NCBI GenBank assembly: GCA_029531795.1
Contig: JAPEIS010000009.1
Span: 2,563,501 to 2,627,500 of the forward strand
Source: Sclerotinia nivalis
Lineage: Eukaryota > Ascomycota > Leotiomycetes > Helotiales > Sclerotiniaceae
Length of the DNA: 64,000 nt
Direction: 5' to 3'
Under the pieces are notes generated by a model. That model had not been told where the DNA came from. It searched no databases and was given only the letters and a program-made list of their open reading frames with translations. This document shows positions 54,401 to 64,000 of the stretch, piece by piece; position 1 is the stretch's first letter; each line of letters starts with the position of its first letter. A program made the position numbers and the translations under genes.

Positions 54401-55993
54401 TTCAAAGCGGATGTTAATGCTACTGCTGGATCGAATGGACGGACAGCATTACAAGCAGCTGCAGAAGGTGGTCATTTAGAGATTGTACAAAAACTTCTTG
54501 ATTTCAAAGCGGATGTTAATGCTACTGCTGCTGGATCGAATGGACGGACAGCATTACAAGCAGCTGCGGAAGGTGGTCATTTAGAGGTTGTACAAAAACT
54601 TCTTGATTTCAAAGCGGATGTTAATGCTGCTGCTGGATGGAATGGACTGACAGCATTACAAGCAGCTGCACGAGGTGGTCATTTAGAGATTGTACAAAAA
54701 CTTCTTGATTTCAAAGCAGATGTTAATGCTGTTGCTGTTGCTGAATCGAATGGACGGACAGCATTACAAGCAGCTGCAGAAGGTGGTTATTTAGAGGTTG
54801 TACAAAAACTTCTTGATTTCAAAGCGGATGTTAATGCTACTGCTGCTGGATCGAATGGACGGACAGCATTACAAGCAGCTTCAGAAGGTGGTCATTTAAA
54901 GGTTGTACAAAAACTTCTTGATTTCAAAGCGGATGTTAATGCTGTTGCTGCTGCTGGATGGAATGGACGGACAGCATTACAAGCAGCTGCACGAGGTGGT
55001 CATTTAGAGATTGTACAAAAACTTCTTGATTACAAAGCGGATGTTAATGCTACTGCTGGATGGAATGGACTGACAGCATTACAAGCAGCTGCGGAAGGTG
55101 GTCATTTAAAGGTTGTACAAAAACTTCTTGATTTCAAAGCGGATGTTAATGCTGTTGCTGCTGCTGGATGGAATGGACGGACAGCATTACAAGCAGCTGC
55201 ACGAGGTGGTCATTTAGAGGTTGTACAAAAACTTCTTGATTTCAAAGCGGATGTTAATGCTGTTGCTGAATCGAATGGACGGACAGCATTACAAGCAGCT
55301 TCAGAAGGTGGTCATTTAGAGGTTGTACAAAAACTTCTTGATTTCAAAGCGGATGTTAATGCTACTGCTGCTGGATGGAATGGACGGACAGCATTACAAG
55401 CAGCTTCAGAAGGTGGTCATTTAAAGGTTGTACAAAAACTTCTTGATTTCAAAGCGGATGTTAATGCTGTTACTGTTGCTGAATCGAATGGACGGACAGC
55501 ATTACAAGCAGCTGCAGAAGGTGGTCATTTAGAGATTGTACAAAAACTTCTTGATTTCAAAGCGGATGTTAATGCTACTGCTGGATGGAATGGACGGACA
55601 GCATTACAAGCAGCTTCAGAAGGTGGTTATTTAGAGGTTGTACAAAAACTTCTTGATTTCAAAGCGGATGTTAATGCTGTTGCTGCTGCTGGATGGAATG
55701 GACGGACAGCATTACAAGCAGCTGCAGAAGGTGGTTATTTAGAGGTTGTACAAAAACTTCTTGATTTCAAAGCGGATGTTAATGCTGTTACTGTTGCTGA
55801 ATCGAATGGACGGACAGCATTACAAGCAGCTGCAGAAGGTGGTTATTTAGAGGTTGTACAAAAACTTCTTGATTTCAAAGCGGATGTTAATGCTACTGCT
55901 GGATGGAATGGACGGACAGCATTACAAGCAGCTGCAGAAGGTGGTCATTTAGAGGTTGTTGTACTCTTGCAGTCTTTTAACGCACGTACTTGA
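51426..55993 (+). CDS. NACHT-ankyrin STAND protein with 15 near-identical repeats
   Basis: Exons 51426-51752, 51820-52540, 52589-52613, 52663-53253 and 53302-55993 keep phase throughout (1452 codons). Intron 1 uses a GC donor (GCAAGT). Exon 3 is only 25 nt and encodes the heart of the P-loop, GSGKTVL. Order: N-terminal helical domain of the fungal STAND kind (ALVWGSVKLTLL, SYFESLADLFMSLNK), a coiled-coil-like charged stretch, NACHT (Walker A GKLGSGKT, Walker B YIVIDALDEF), a GMFLWVDYQI segment, then 15 ankyrin units of 34-36 residues (VVQKLLDFKADVNA, NGRTALQAAAEGGHLE). An in-frame TAA at 52018-52020 lies in exon 2. It may be a RIP-type lesion, or it may be spliced out by a phase-compatible intron 52017-52070. 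If the stop is real, the gene is broken. Confidence 0.85.
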
Positions 55994-56094
55994 TTGAAGC
56001 TTTAGCTTTTCTACATTCCGACATCAGCAAATTTTGAAGGAAAATTTTTCTTCGAAATACGCCTAGTTCTAAGTCGATCTAAACCAAACAAATT

Positions 56095-56375
56095 AAAAGA
56101 TTGGCCTGGCTTAGTACATGGTTTGAGCGATTGAGATGGACTCCATCTTTTGAGTTGGGTGGGGGAAGTGAAAACTAGTCTTGAGGGATGGACCCTGCCT
56201 TATAAATATTGAAATATATATTAAAGAAAATGAAAGAAAGAAAGAAAGAAAGAAATAATATGATTTTTAAATTGGAAAGAGATTTAAATCTCTTTTCCAA
56301 CTTTAACGTCTCCTTCTATCTCTTCTTCTTCTACCTCTCCCTCTTCTACCTCTCCCTCTTGTTGAATATCAAGGC
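56095..56375 (-). mobile_element. LINE 3' UTR fragment without its tail
   Basis: Part of the LINE 3' UTR and the end of ORF2 (Glu-rich codons near 56305-56370) in reverse orientation. The terminal block and the repeat tail are missing on the left. A (GAAA)n run lies at 56229-56254. Confidence 0.75.
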
Positions 56376-56519
56376 AGGGTATAAGATAAATTACGTTGAC
56401 TGTGGTTATTCAATTAAGACTAAGTTCTGACTCCATGATATGATTTCATAAACGCAAGCACAGACGCAGGGCTAGCCAATCAGATGATCAATTAATCTCG
56501 TGATGAGGAAGCAATGACT

Positions 56520-57281
56520 TTCAACACTTGCTGGAAACAAGCTACTGGAGCTATACTCAAGAAACCTTCGAAACCAGATGTTACGTCGAGACTTCACAGG
56601 CTTGGCATCATATGACAGGAAGTCACGTGGAGGAGCGAGGGAGCGAAGGAGCGAGCCTTGGCCTTCGCTCCTCAGCTCCATCGCTCCAATGTATGACAAG
56701 AGTCACGTGGGGGAGCGAAGGAGCGAAGGAGCGAGCCTTGGCCTTCGCTCCTCAGCTCCATCGCTCCAGAACAGAGATTACACAGAATACGAAGGTCTAT
56801 ATAATCAGGATGGATTTCCTTATTGTAGAGCTTCGTGCTCAAGATCAATCATTTAGTATACTCTACTATTAGTTACGAATTGCAAACATTGTTACAGTTA
56901 CTTGAGTCCCTGCTTGACGCCTAGTTATAAACCATCTCGAGAGCCTAGAACACTTCCACGTGATCTAGAAGGCAAACCTCGTAACACCAGATTACACCAT
57001 TCCAAAAGCATATAGAGTTATCACTCTTCTAAATTGCCTAAACAAGATAAATGAAAGGATTCTAGCTCAAAGGCTTAGCTATCTAGCTGAAACGACAAAA
57101 TTACTTCACCACTCTGAAATGGGTGGCAAACAAAAGAAATCAGCAATTGACGCAGCACTCCTGCTCACAACCGAAGTTGAAAGGAATTCAAGAATCAAAC
57201 AGAAAACCTCAGCCCTCTTCTTGGATGTTAAAGGTACGTTTGATTATGTATCAAAGAATCGACTTTTAGACATCTGTAAGA
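56520..57281 (+). pseudogene. LINE ORF2 reverse-transcriptase fragment, split by a solo LTR
   Basis: With the LTR at 56579-56986 and one TSD copy removed, the codons read CWKQATGAILKKPSKPDYTI, then PKAYRVITLLNCLNKINERI, MGGKQKKSAIDAALLLTTE and FLDVKGTFDYVSKNRLLDIC. This matches the intact ORF2 nearly residue for residue. The fragment stops at 57281, where another LINE tail begins. Confidence 0.9.
56579..56986. mobile_element. Solo LTR, family C (408 bp, TSD CCAGA)
   Basis: TGTTACGTCGAG to CCTCGTAACA, flanked by CCAGA at 56574-56578 and 56987-56991. This copy defines family C as an LTR. It contains two tandem copies of a segment of about 65-75 bp beginning near GTCACGTGG (56623 and 56702), which explains why it is longer than the 25599 copy. 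Confidence 0.93.
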
Positions 57282-57752
57282 TTGATTGATTGATTGATTG
57301 ATTAAATTAACGTCTACACTGAGTCTAAGACTATCTAAGACGGCTAGAGGTTCTTACGAACCCCTAACGGTTAATATAATGAAGGTAAGCTGGCTTATAG
57401 GCCTGGCTAAATACATGATTTAAATGATTGAGATAAACTCAATCTTTTGAGTTAATAAAGGAAGTGAAAACTAATCCTGGGGAATAATCCCGCCCTACAA
57501 ACGATAAAACATATAATAGAGATGACAAAAGAAATAATTTTTATTTAAAATTGGAAAAGGGTTTACACCCTTCTTTCAATTTCATCATTCGTTTCTTCCC
57601 CTGCTCCTCTTGCTCTTCTTACTCCTTCTGCTTCTACCTCTCCTTCTTCTCCTTGTGTTCACTTGAGATGCCATGATCTAGTAGCTATTTTTGTTGTATC
57701 GATAAACTCGAGGGTTTTGATTATTCCTACTTTGGTGTGAAGTAGGTATTTT
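57282..57752 (-). mobile_element. LINE 3' end inserted into the other LINE fragment
   Basis: GATT repeat at 57282-57302, the conserved UTR block and the end of ORF2 (Glu/Ala-rich tail and upstream codons) in reverse orientation, very similar to the copy at 1-1662. It is cut on the right by LTR family A at 57753. Confidence 0.88.
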
Positions 57753-57808
57753 TGTTAGAACACGTGATACACACTAGTACTAGGCTTCCGTACTAGTCCT
57801 CTATATCT
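57753..57808 (-). mobile_element. LTR family A fragment
   Basis: TGTTAGAACACGTGATACAC onward matches the reversed end of 38249-38366 for 56 bp, then is cut by the poly(A)-type LINE. No matching end is present. Confidence 0.8.
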
Positions 57809-57810
57809 TG

Positions 57811-58640
57811 TAATACCTCTGGGTTTTCTTGGATAACCTAGAGGTTGCTATGCGATTAGGCTCTCATTCCACTGGATCCTCTCAATCTGTATTTGAAGAA
57901 TTCTGCGAACTAGCTACAGCTTGGCCTCTCAGGCCCCGCTTGCCACATACTCGCCCTGGTTCAATTCGAATTCGATGGGTTCCTGGGCACCTAGATATCC
58001 CCGGAAACGAAGCAGCGGACAAAGCAGCTAAAGAGGGAGCAGCACTCCCATCCCCATCTGATCCTATCTGTACTCTCGCCTCCTTGAAAAGAATCGCTAA
58101 AACGAATGCCAAATCAGCAAGAGCTAAATTATGGACAATCACAGCACCACAAAGCTACAATGATCTTTTTATAACTTATAACAACAAATCGATTATGCTT
58201 TCTTTTGATCGAACGATACTAGGATATATCCTAGCAGCCAGATCTCAACACGGCGATTTCGCAGCGTATCACGATCGATTCAATCACGAAGATGCTTATA
58301 TGCTATGCTCATGTGGGAAAAGAAAATCCCCTCTTCATTTTTACTTTTGTAAAATTGGAAATGCTCAAAAAACCCTTTCAAAGTTACCACCATCTGAAGC
58401 CATCCCCTATCTTTTGGGAAGCATGGAAGGAGCAGCGAAACTAGCAGTTTGGCTCAAATCTACAAGGTTCTATCAGGATATATGTCCTCGATTCCCTATA
58501 TAATTTATTGATTGAAGGATTGCTTTGATTTTTATTTTTATTTTTATTTTATGTTATTTTTGGATTTTCTTTGTATAAGGCGTTGGGTTTTGGTTCGGAA
58601 AGATTGAGTTTGTATAAACTTAAAAAAAAAAAAAAAAAAA
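57811..58640 (+). mobile_element. 5'-truncated LINE of a second, poly(A)-tailed lineage
   Basis: Open frame 57814-58503 encodes the end of an ORF2: RNase H motifs WVFLDNLEVA and RIRWVPGHLDIPGNEAADKA, a zinc-like end CSCGKRKSPLHFYFC, and the terminal segment LPPSEAIPYLLG. The 3' UTR is followed by a run of about 19 A from 58622. The tail and the protein differ from the ATCA-tailed family, so at least two LINE lineages occur here. Confidence 0.85.
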
Positions 58641-58931
58641 TCTTTATATTAACAAAATCACATTAAAAAGCTCGATTGCGATGACGAAGGAGAGGAGATC
58701 AGGAATCGAGGGATCTAACTGTATTGTGGAGGACAGCTGAAATATCTACCCAAGGGATTAACTCAATACGCAACGGCAATCATGTAAACCCTGCTGAAGC
58801 ATTTAGCATATATAATACTAGTAAATTTAGATTAGCTAGTTAGAAACCCAGGGGCCTTCCTCCCCTGGCGTCCTTTGTCCCAATTGGGAATTTGAGGCCT
58901 GTGCTTCGCACAGAGCCTCGGACGAAAAATA
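58641..58931. other. No gene seen
   Basis: Contains a strong hairpin-like stretch, GAGGCCTGTGCTTCGCACAG, near 58891, and otherwise nothing assignable. Confidence 0.4.
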
Positions 58932-58932
58932 T

Positions 58933-58954
58933 CACACACACACACACACACACA
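58933..58954 (+). repeat. (CA)n microsatellite
   Basis: Eleven CA units, next to the LTR family A remnant. Confidence 0.95.
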
Positions 58955-58978
58955 TCTCTTCAAGCTGTAGTATAATAT

Positions 58979-59099
58979 TGTTGGAAGTTGCTGAGTCAGC
59001 ATCCTGTTCGCCGTATAACCTCATATATAAGCTTTCTATAGAACCTACACTACAATAAGAACTACACACACTTGCAACTCTACATTTCGTATTCCAACA
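58979..59099 (-). mobile_element. Solo LTR, short family B (121 bp, TSD AATAT)
   Basis: TGTTGGAAGTTGC to GTATTCCAACA, flanked by AATAT at 58974-58978 and 59100-59104. Same length as the copy at 18729, opposite orientation. It inserted into an LTR of family A. Confidence 0.92.
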
Positions 59100-59149
59100 A
59101 ATATATTAGCTACACACACAAGAATATATGCTTGAATGCCCTTCCAACA
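59100..59149 (-). mobile_element. LTR family A, end fragment
   Basis: Reversed TGTTGGAAGGGCATTCAAGC end of family A. Its continuation on the other side of the family B insertion (58955-58978) resembles the interior of 7779-7888, then fades at the CA repeat. Confidence 0.75.
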
Positions 59150-59151
59150 AG

Positions 59152-59385
59152 AATAACCGAACAAACCGATTGTAGACTTCATTCTTTTATTCTTCTCGAT
59201 TCGCTGAGATTCTCAAGATATCTTTCCAGTTTCATTTTTGAATTTCATTCTTTGTTCATTATGAATTGTTTCAAGGGTCAAGGGATGGCCTCGAGGATGT
59301 GACAGCTCTAGTAAAAACTCTTAACTCAAAATGTATTTGGATGGAGAGTGCGTGAGATGGGATTTAATGTGGCTTATGGTTATGG
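59152..59385. repeat. Segment duplicated from or to 41917-42150
   Basis: Same order of blocks as in 41917-42150, starting at GAACAAACCG right beside the LTR end. The heptamer array is much shorter. Confidence 0.7.
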
Positions 59386-59555
59386 TTTGTGGATGCTCAC
59401 TTGCCGAGGTTTGTAGAACTATCTACCCATTCATACAGGCATCTACAATATTTTTCGGCTCTCACCTGGCTACCGATCATCTAGGACGTACATCTAATAA
59501 CATTTTCTTTTGCAAGCTGGAGAAGTAATTGAAGATTACGAGCTAGCCTACATGA

Positions 59556-61020
59556 TTACCTTTTGAGCTTCGTAGAGTATTGTGCCTGGATCGCCGCTGG
59601 AGTTCGATGCGGAAGGGCATTATGAATTTCCTTCCAGGAGCAACCGTTCTTTTTCATCCTCAGTATTGTTTTATGTTCCTTTGCTTTCCATGGAATACGC
59701 TTCCTCTTAACCGGCAATTTTGTTGGCTGTATTTTGGAATGTAAAGTGTTGTACGGAGTTAAGGTTTCTGTAGATGTTCTGTTCAATACTTCGGAAAGAA
59801 CAGGGTAATGGAGGTGCTTTGGAACATGTTGCAATTGGAATTCAAGATTGTACGTTGTTTCATCCCCGATCTTGGTGCGATTGAGAAAACCTTTGAATGG
59901 CCATTCTTGATATTCGGCGATTGGTGCCGGGTCTATTATAACAGAGGGAGTTCGAGAGGATTGTGGAGAATAATGGTTGTCCTCCATAGGTATTGGGAGA
60001 TATCCGTAATCGCCTTGGGACTGTGTCTCGTCCACTTCAGATTGCGTGAGTGAAGAAAGTGGAGTAAGGATGCAAGCGTCGTCTGCAGGTAGTGAAGGAA
60101 GCTTTCGCCGTTTTGCAGATTGGAGGTCTTTGTCGTCATTACCATTATTGCCAGTCTCAGTCTCCGTTGAATCAGTCTCCGCTGAATGCTACCGCTTCTT
60201 TCCTTTTTGCTTATTATCATCTTCCTTCTTCCCTATCACCCTTACTACTTTCTGCTGATGCTGATGCTCTCGGAACTCGCTTCCTACTTGCAAATGAAGT
60301 GGAGATCCATATCTAAGCTCTTCGAATCTACCATGGCTGGAAGTGCTTTGATCATGTTCCCAATCAGGATGCGATGGCTGAGCAGAGCGATGGAGACGTG
60401 GGGATAAGGAAGAGGTAGCCAATAATTCCTCTTGCTCATCAAATACTGGAAACATATCTACTTCATAGCCAAAGGCACTTCCCTTGTTTGACTCTCCATT
60501 GTCCGCAGCCAATGGGACGGGGAGATTATGGTGCGAAGATGTCCCGGATCTGTGCTGCACGATTTCATCATCGGTGTATAGGCCGATGTCATTTTGTGAA
60601 GACTGAATAGAGCCATGGCAATAGCAAGGCTGTTCTTGAGAAGGTGTATAAGCAAAGTCTTGCCGCGACAGGGATATATTGTCGTCCTCGCTAGAGCCGT
60701 CGCTTTCCGTATTAAGCCACGCTCCATGGCCGATGGATAGATCTTGCTTGCTCAGCTCCAGGACAAAATCAGCAGGAACGGAAGAAGATTCAGCATCGGA
60801 AGCGTTCGATTCGTTATCCTCGAGGATCAGCGGTCTATCTAGAAGAGGTCAGAACACTGCTTATCACAGCGATTAAGAGTTGATATGAATACCTTGAGTG
60901 CTTCGGTCATTTTCAGGCCTGATGATCAAGAACTCCCTGTGCAAAAGCGGGACTGATTCGCTCTCCCCTGAGAAGGAGCAGCCGTCCTTTGGGCGTGAGG
61001 CGGTCTCATCCTCCCAGGAT
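59556..61020 (-). pseudogene. Myb/SANT-like nuclear protein, 5'-truncated, one internal stop
   Basis: The last exon (60838-59556) and a preceding exon (61020-60893) are joined by a 54-bp GT-AG intron in phase (PENDRSTQ, then DRPLILEDNESNASD). The long acidic, Ser-rich middle resembles a disordered regulatory region. A conserved segment, EWPFKGFLNRTKIGDETTYN, follows. The C-terminus is basic and Myb/SANT-like (KRKRIPWKAKEHKTIL, GCSWKEIHNALPHRTPAAIQ). A single in-frame TAG at 60191-60189 interrupts the exon. CAG to TAG is one C-to-T step. No start exon is recognisable in the AT-rich DNA to the right. DNA binding is inferred from the C-terminal domain. Confidence 0.72.
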
Positions 61021-61039
61021 CTATGAAGAAGTTTTTTCT

Positions 61040-61681
61040 ATTATACAAAGTTTCGTTACTTAGATTCATCGTAAATACAACCTAGCAATCGTAAGAATCA
61101 AACAGGATAATGATATATTTATCATTAGGATTATAAAAGCTATATTTTTCGAGAAATGGATCAAGCAAAAAGATATTGAACTTGAGTTATCCCCTTCTTA
61201 TATATAAGAATCTAATAGAGGATCAGAACACGCAGGACAAAAAATAGTCACCAAACAAATCAAAATGCAGATCACATCAGGTTCACCAGGCAAACTATAA
61301 ATAGAAGTGGTACAAACTGTAACCTACCTATACAATATAAGTCCTTTGAAGATCAAATCCTTCAAATCTTTAAATGAAATGCTCAATATATAATTCCGTG
61401 ATTACTTTTGCAAAAACAATCTTTTACTCGTAGAGAAAATATCTAACGATCTCTATCCCAATTGGAACAGGATCTATAGATATAAATATCGAGTTTACTT
61501 TTTAGATAAAAAAAAAAAAACTGAAATCAATAAAAGATAGTATAAAATTAATCTTCGAGTATACATTAAATACTTAGTAAGTTATATTTCAGACACATTA
61601 ATCTATTGTATATGGATATCCAAGTTCGATAGAGTTATTATTACTCGAAACGTTATTTTCAATAAAGATTTCATTTATTAT
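61040..61681. other. AT-rich gap, no gene
   Basis: Very AT-rich with an A run near 61510. It separates the Myb-like remnant from the copia relic. Confidence 0.5.
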
Positions 61682-64000
61682 ATGCATTTTGTTAACCAAA
61701 TGATCGATATTCATAATACGGAAGAGCTCAAGCAATTCGCTCGAGTCCTTGATATGCAGAACCATATCGAATGGACGGGACGATTATTCAATGTGAGGAA
61801 AATCAAGATGATTCCATTCACTTACCCATTTTCACTGATCGAAAAGCTCTTAATTCATCCATCAAGCGCACTTCAGATCTACCACCCACAGACGAGCTGG
61901 CCTCAGGGGTGGATGCAGATCTGGGGGGTGATAATGGGAATACAGAAGTTGGTCTAGGACCATCCAATTCATTTAAGCCTTCAGGTGATAGCGATGGGGC
62001 ACACAATGGAGATATACGAACGCCGGTCGATCCTCCCATTAGAGAGACCGGAAATGCTGATTCTGCTATTGAGGGGCAACTATATCTCGCGGGTAAAGAT
62101 GTTGGTGTTGCTCAAAGGGATGTTTGTAACGATAACTCGAACCCCGACCTTGCGGAACGTATTGATATGGGGAATATGGAGTTTGAGCCTACTGGTTATA
62201 CCACCGAAGTTCTTCGCAATGTCTACGAAAGTGATTCAGAGTCTCCTCCAATCGTTCAAATTCAACGTATCAAGAGGAAGCAAGTACACTGGAATGATCA
62301 ATTAGAGTATACTGTAGAGGAAATCTAGTCGCCGGAAAGATTGCCGTGCCCTACACTATTTCTCATTAGGCTCATCGAGGATTCGCGGACTCATGATCTT
62401 GAGAGGATATCAAAGATAGTTCGTCTTATGAGGATTGAAATACCTAGGGCTTAGATTAATCCGTCTGAGTTTCAATCATTCGATTACCAACTGGAGTTAC
62501 CTCTTTTCAAATACTGCGTCCTAGAGCAACCAGCACGCATCCGAAGGCAATTACGCATACAGCAACGCCATCAGGGAAACAATCTCAATGCTGGATCCTA
62601 TATTGGAACTGTCATTGTGCAAAAGACGGGCTCATTGAGCTCAACCCACCTCAACGACTTTCATTCTACCTTCTGGCCCGATCAACCTGGAATGGATGAT
62701 ATGGAAGATCGTTCCCAATTTGTGACAGTTCATAGCATGATCATCGTTGGAACTGAAACAAGGCCACCATTGCTATCCATCTGGTTTACAATCAATAGAT
62801 TATAGGCAATAGCTCTCTTTTGAATTCATATGTCTGCAGTTCCCAAATTACCTCGCTTTTATCATCAATTAGAAGATCATCAAATGGGATATTGGTTCAA
62901 GCAGGACTGCGATATTGAGGTTAATAACCTTAAGGCTAGGAATACCTGGCGTGAAATCGATGCCGGATCGGAACCTATAAAACCGATCCCTCTTCAATGG
63001 GTGTTTACATACAAATGCGATGATCAAGGCTTAATCACTCGTTGCCGCTCTCGACTAGTGGTACGAGGAGATCTTCAAGCTAAGAGTACTATTGAGACTA
63101 CTTATGCCGCTACACTCGCAAGCCGATCATTCCGAATCGTTATGGCAATCGTTGCCAAATACGATCTCGAAATCAAGCAGTACGATGTAATCAACTCCTT
63201 CGTCAATGCTCTGCGCGATCCTTCTGGTATGCTATCTCCCCGACGACTACAAAGTCCCCAACAAAAACGTTATTATCGATCGAGCCCTATATGGTCTACG
63301 TGATTCCCCAGCCATATAGTTCAGGGATTTCACCCGGACGCTCGAAAAACTCGGACTGGTACAATGTAAGGAGGAGCCGTGTCTTTATATAAACCCAGAG
63401 CACATCGTTATGATCTTATTCTTTGTGGATAACGTTCAGATCATATACCACAAAAAGAACGAATTAGCTGTCACAAAAATCACTGAAGGAATCAAAGCTG
63501 CATATGAGCTACGTGATCTTGGAGACACAAAATGGTTCCTAGGAATACATCCTTCGTAATCGATCCAAGAAAAAGTTGTGGCTAGCTTATAACATATACA
63601 TTGAGAAGATTGCTAAGAAATTCAAAGCAACAAATGGGACTGCAAGCACACCGCTGCCCATAATGGTATTTCGGAAAAACTCAGGTCAGGCTTTTATATA
63701 TATCGTCAAGATGTATCAGGAGAAAGTAGGATCAGTCCTATATACTACGATCACTATAAGAGTAGATGTATCGTTCGCTGCTTCGCAACTAAGCCACTAT
63801 CTGACCAATCCTTCGAGTGATCATATGAAAACTGTTGATCATTGCCTCGAATATCTCTGGAATACAAGATTCCTTGCAATACAATACAGCGATGATCAGA
63901 TACCACAACTTCTTGTTTTCTCGGACATTTCTTTCGCGGATGATCCAGATACTCGTTGATCATCCCAAGGGTACGTTATATCCCTTTTCGGTGGTTTAAT
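61682..64000 (+). pseudogene. Decayed Ty1/copia polyprotein, continues past window end
   Basis: Open stretches with frame changes. A hydrophilic linker runs from about 61771 to 62328. The copia reverse transcriptase follows (LQWVFTYKCDDQGLITRCRS, RLVVRGDLQAKST, TYAATLASRSFRIVMAIVAK, DLEIKQYDVINSFVNAL) at about 62990-63220. Next come LYGLRDSPAI with a stop, then FFVDNVQIIY where the catalytic YVDD motif should be. The RNase H side (VDVSFAASQLSHYLTNPSSD; LVFSDISFADDPDTR) reaches the window end. Stops, frameshifts and the altered catalytic motif make it inactive. It runs opposite to the copia relic at 9.9-12 kb. Confidence 0.86.

Noticed and set aside
54340..55960. Regular repeats that could suggest a CRISPR-like or satellite array
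   Set aside because: The repeats are contiguous 102-108 bp coding units of an ankyrin gene in a eukaryote, with no spacers.

Overview
The window reads as repeat-rich DNA from a filamentous ascomycete. The signs are Tad1-type LINEs carrying RNase H, a Fot1/pogo element, Ty1/copia relics, short introns (mostly 44-90 bp) with CTAAC-like branch sites, fungal P450s, and three STAND/NLR genes of the NACHT-WD40 and NACHT-ankyrin kinds. Premature stops that fall mostly on tryptophan codons look like repeat-induced point mutation (RIP). The repertoire resembles Leotiomycetes such as Sclerotiniaceae, but the exact taxon is inference.

Layout. 0-5 kb: the 3' half of a LINE, LTR fragments and a LINE tail. 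5.2-6.9 kb: an intact 4-exon P450 (-). 7.7-13.9 kb: solo LTRs, a decayed copia element and LINE pieces. 15.7-17.75 kb: an intact 5-exon P450 (+). 18-21.2 kb: an hAT-type MITE inside an LTR, a 121-bp solo LTR, and a Fot1/pogo element inside a long-TIR MITE. 21.9-22.9 kb: a RIP-damaged kinase-like pseudogene. 23.4-34 kb: a LINE cluster containing one copy with an intact 1303-aa ORF2 and at least one chimeric retrocopy. 34.2-56 kb: the gene-richest part, with a NACHT-WD40 gene, a kinase-like gene, a CorA-like membrane protein, a PNP-NACHT-ankyrin gene and a NACHT-ankyrin gene. 56-64 kb: nested LINE and LTR fragments, a Myb/SANT-like pseudogene and a decayed copia polyprotein that runs off the window end.

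How the parts relate. The three NLR-type genes plus the CorA-like and kinase-like genes form a cluster of probable non-self-recognition or immune-type loci. Two of these genes (CorA-like and NACHT-ankyrin) share an upstream segment of about 84 bp that contains a TATA-like box. Their WD40 and ankyrin arrays are nearly identical internally, which fits rapid repeat turnover. Around them sit at least six LTR-like families. Seven copies have TG..CA ends and perfect 5-bp target duplications. Other copies have mismatched flanks and join unrelated DNA, which suggests LTR-LTR recombination. Exon structures below were assembled by hand from frames, splice signals and family motifs.
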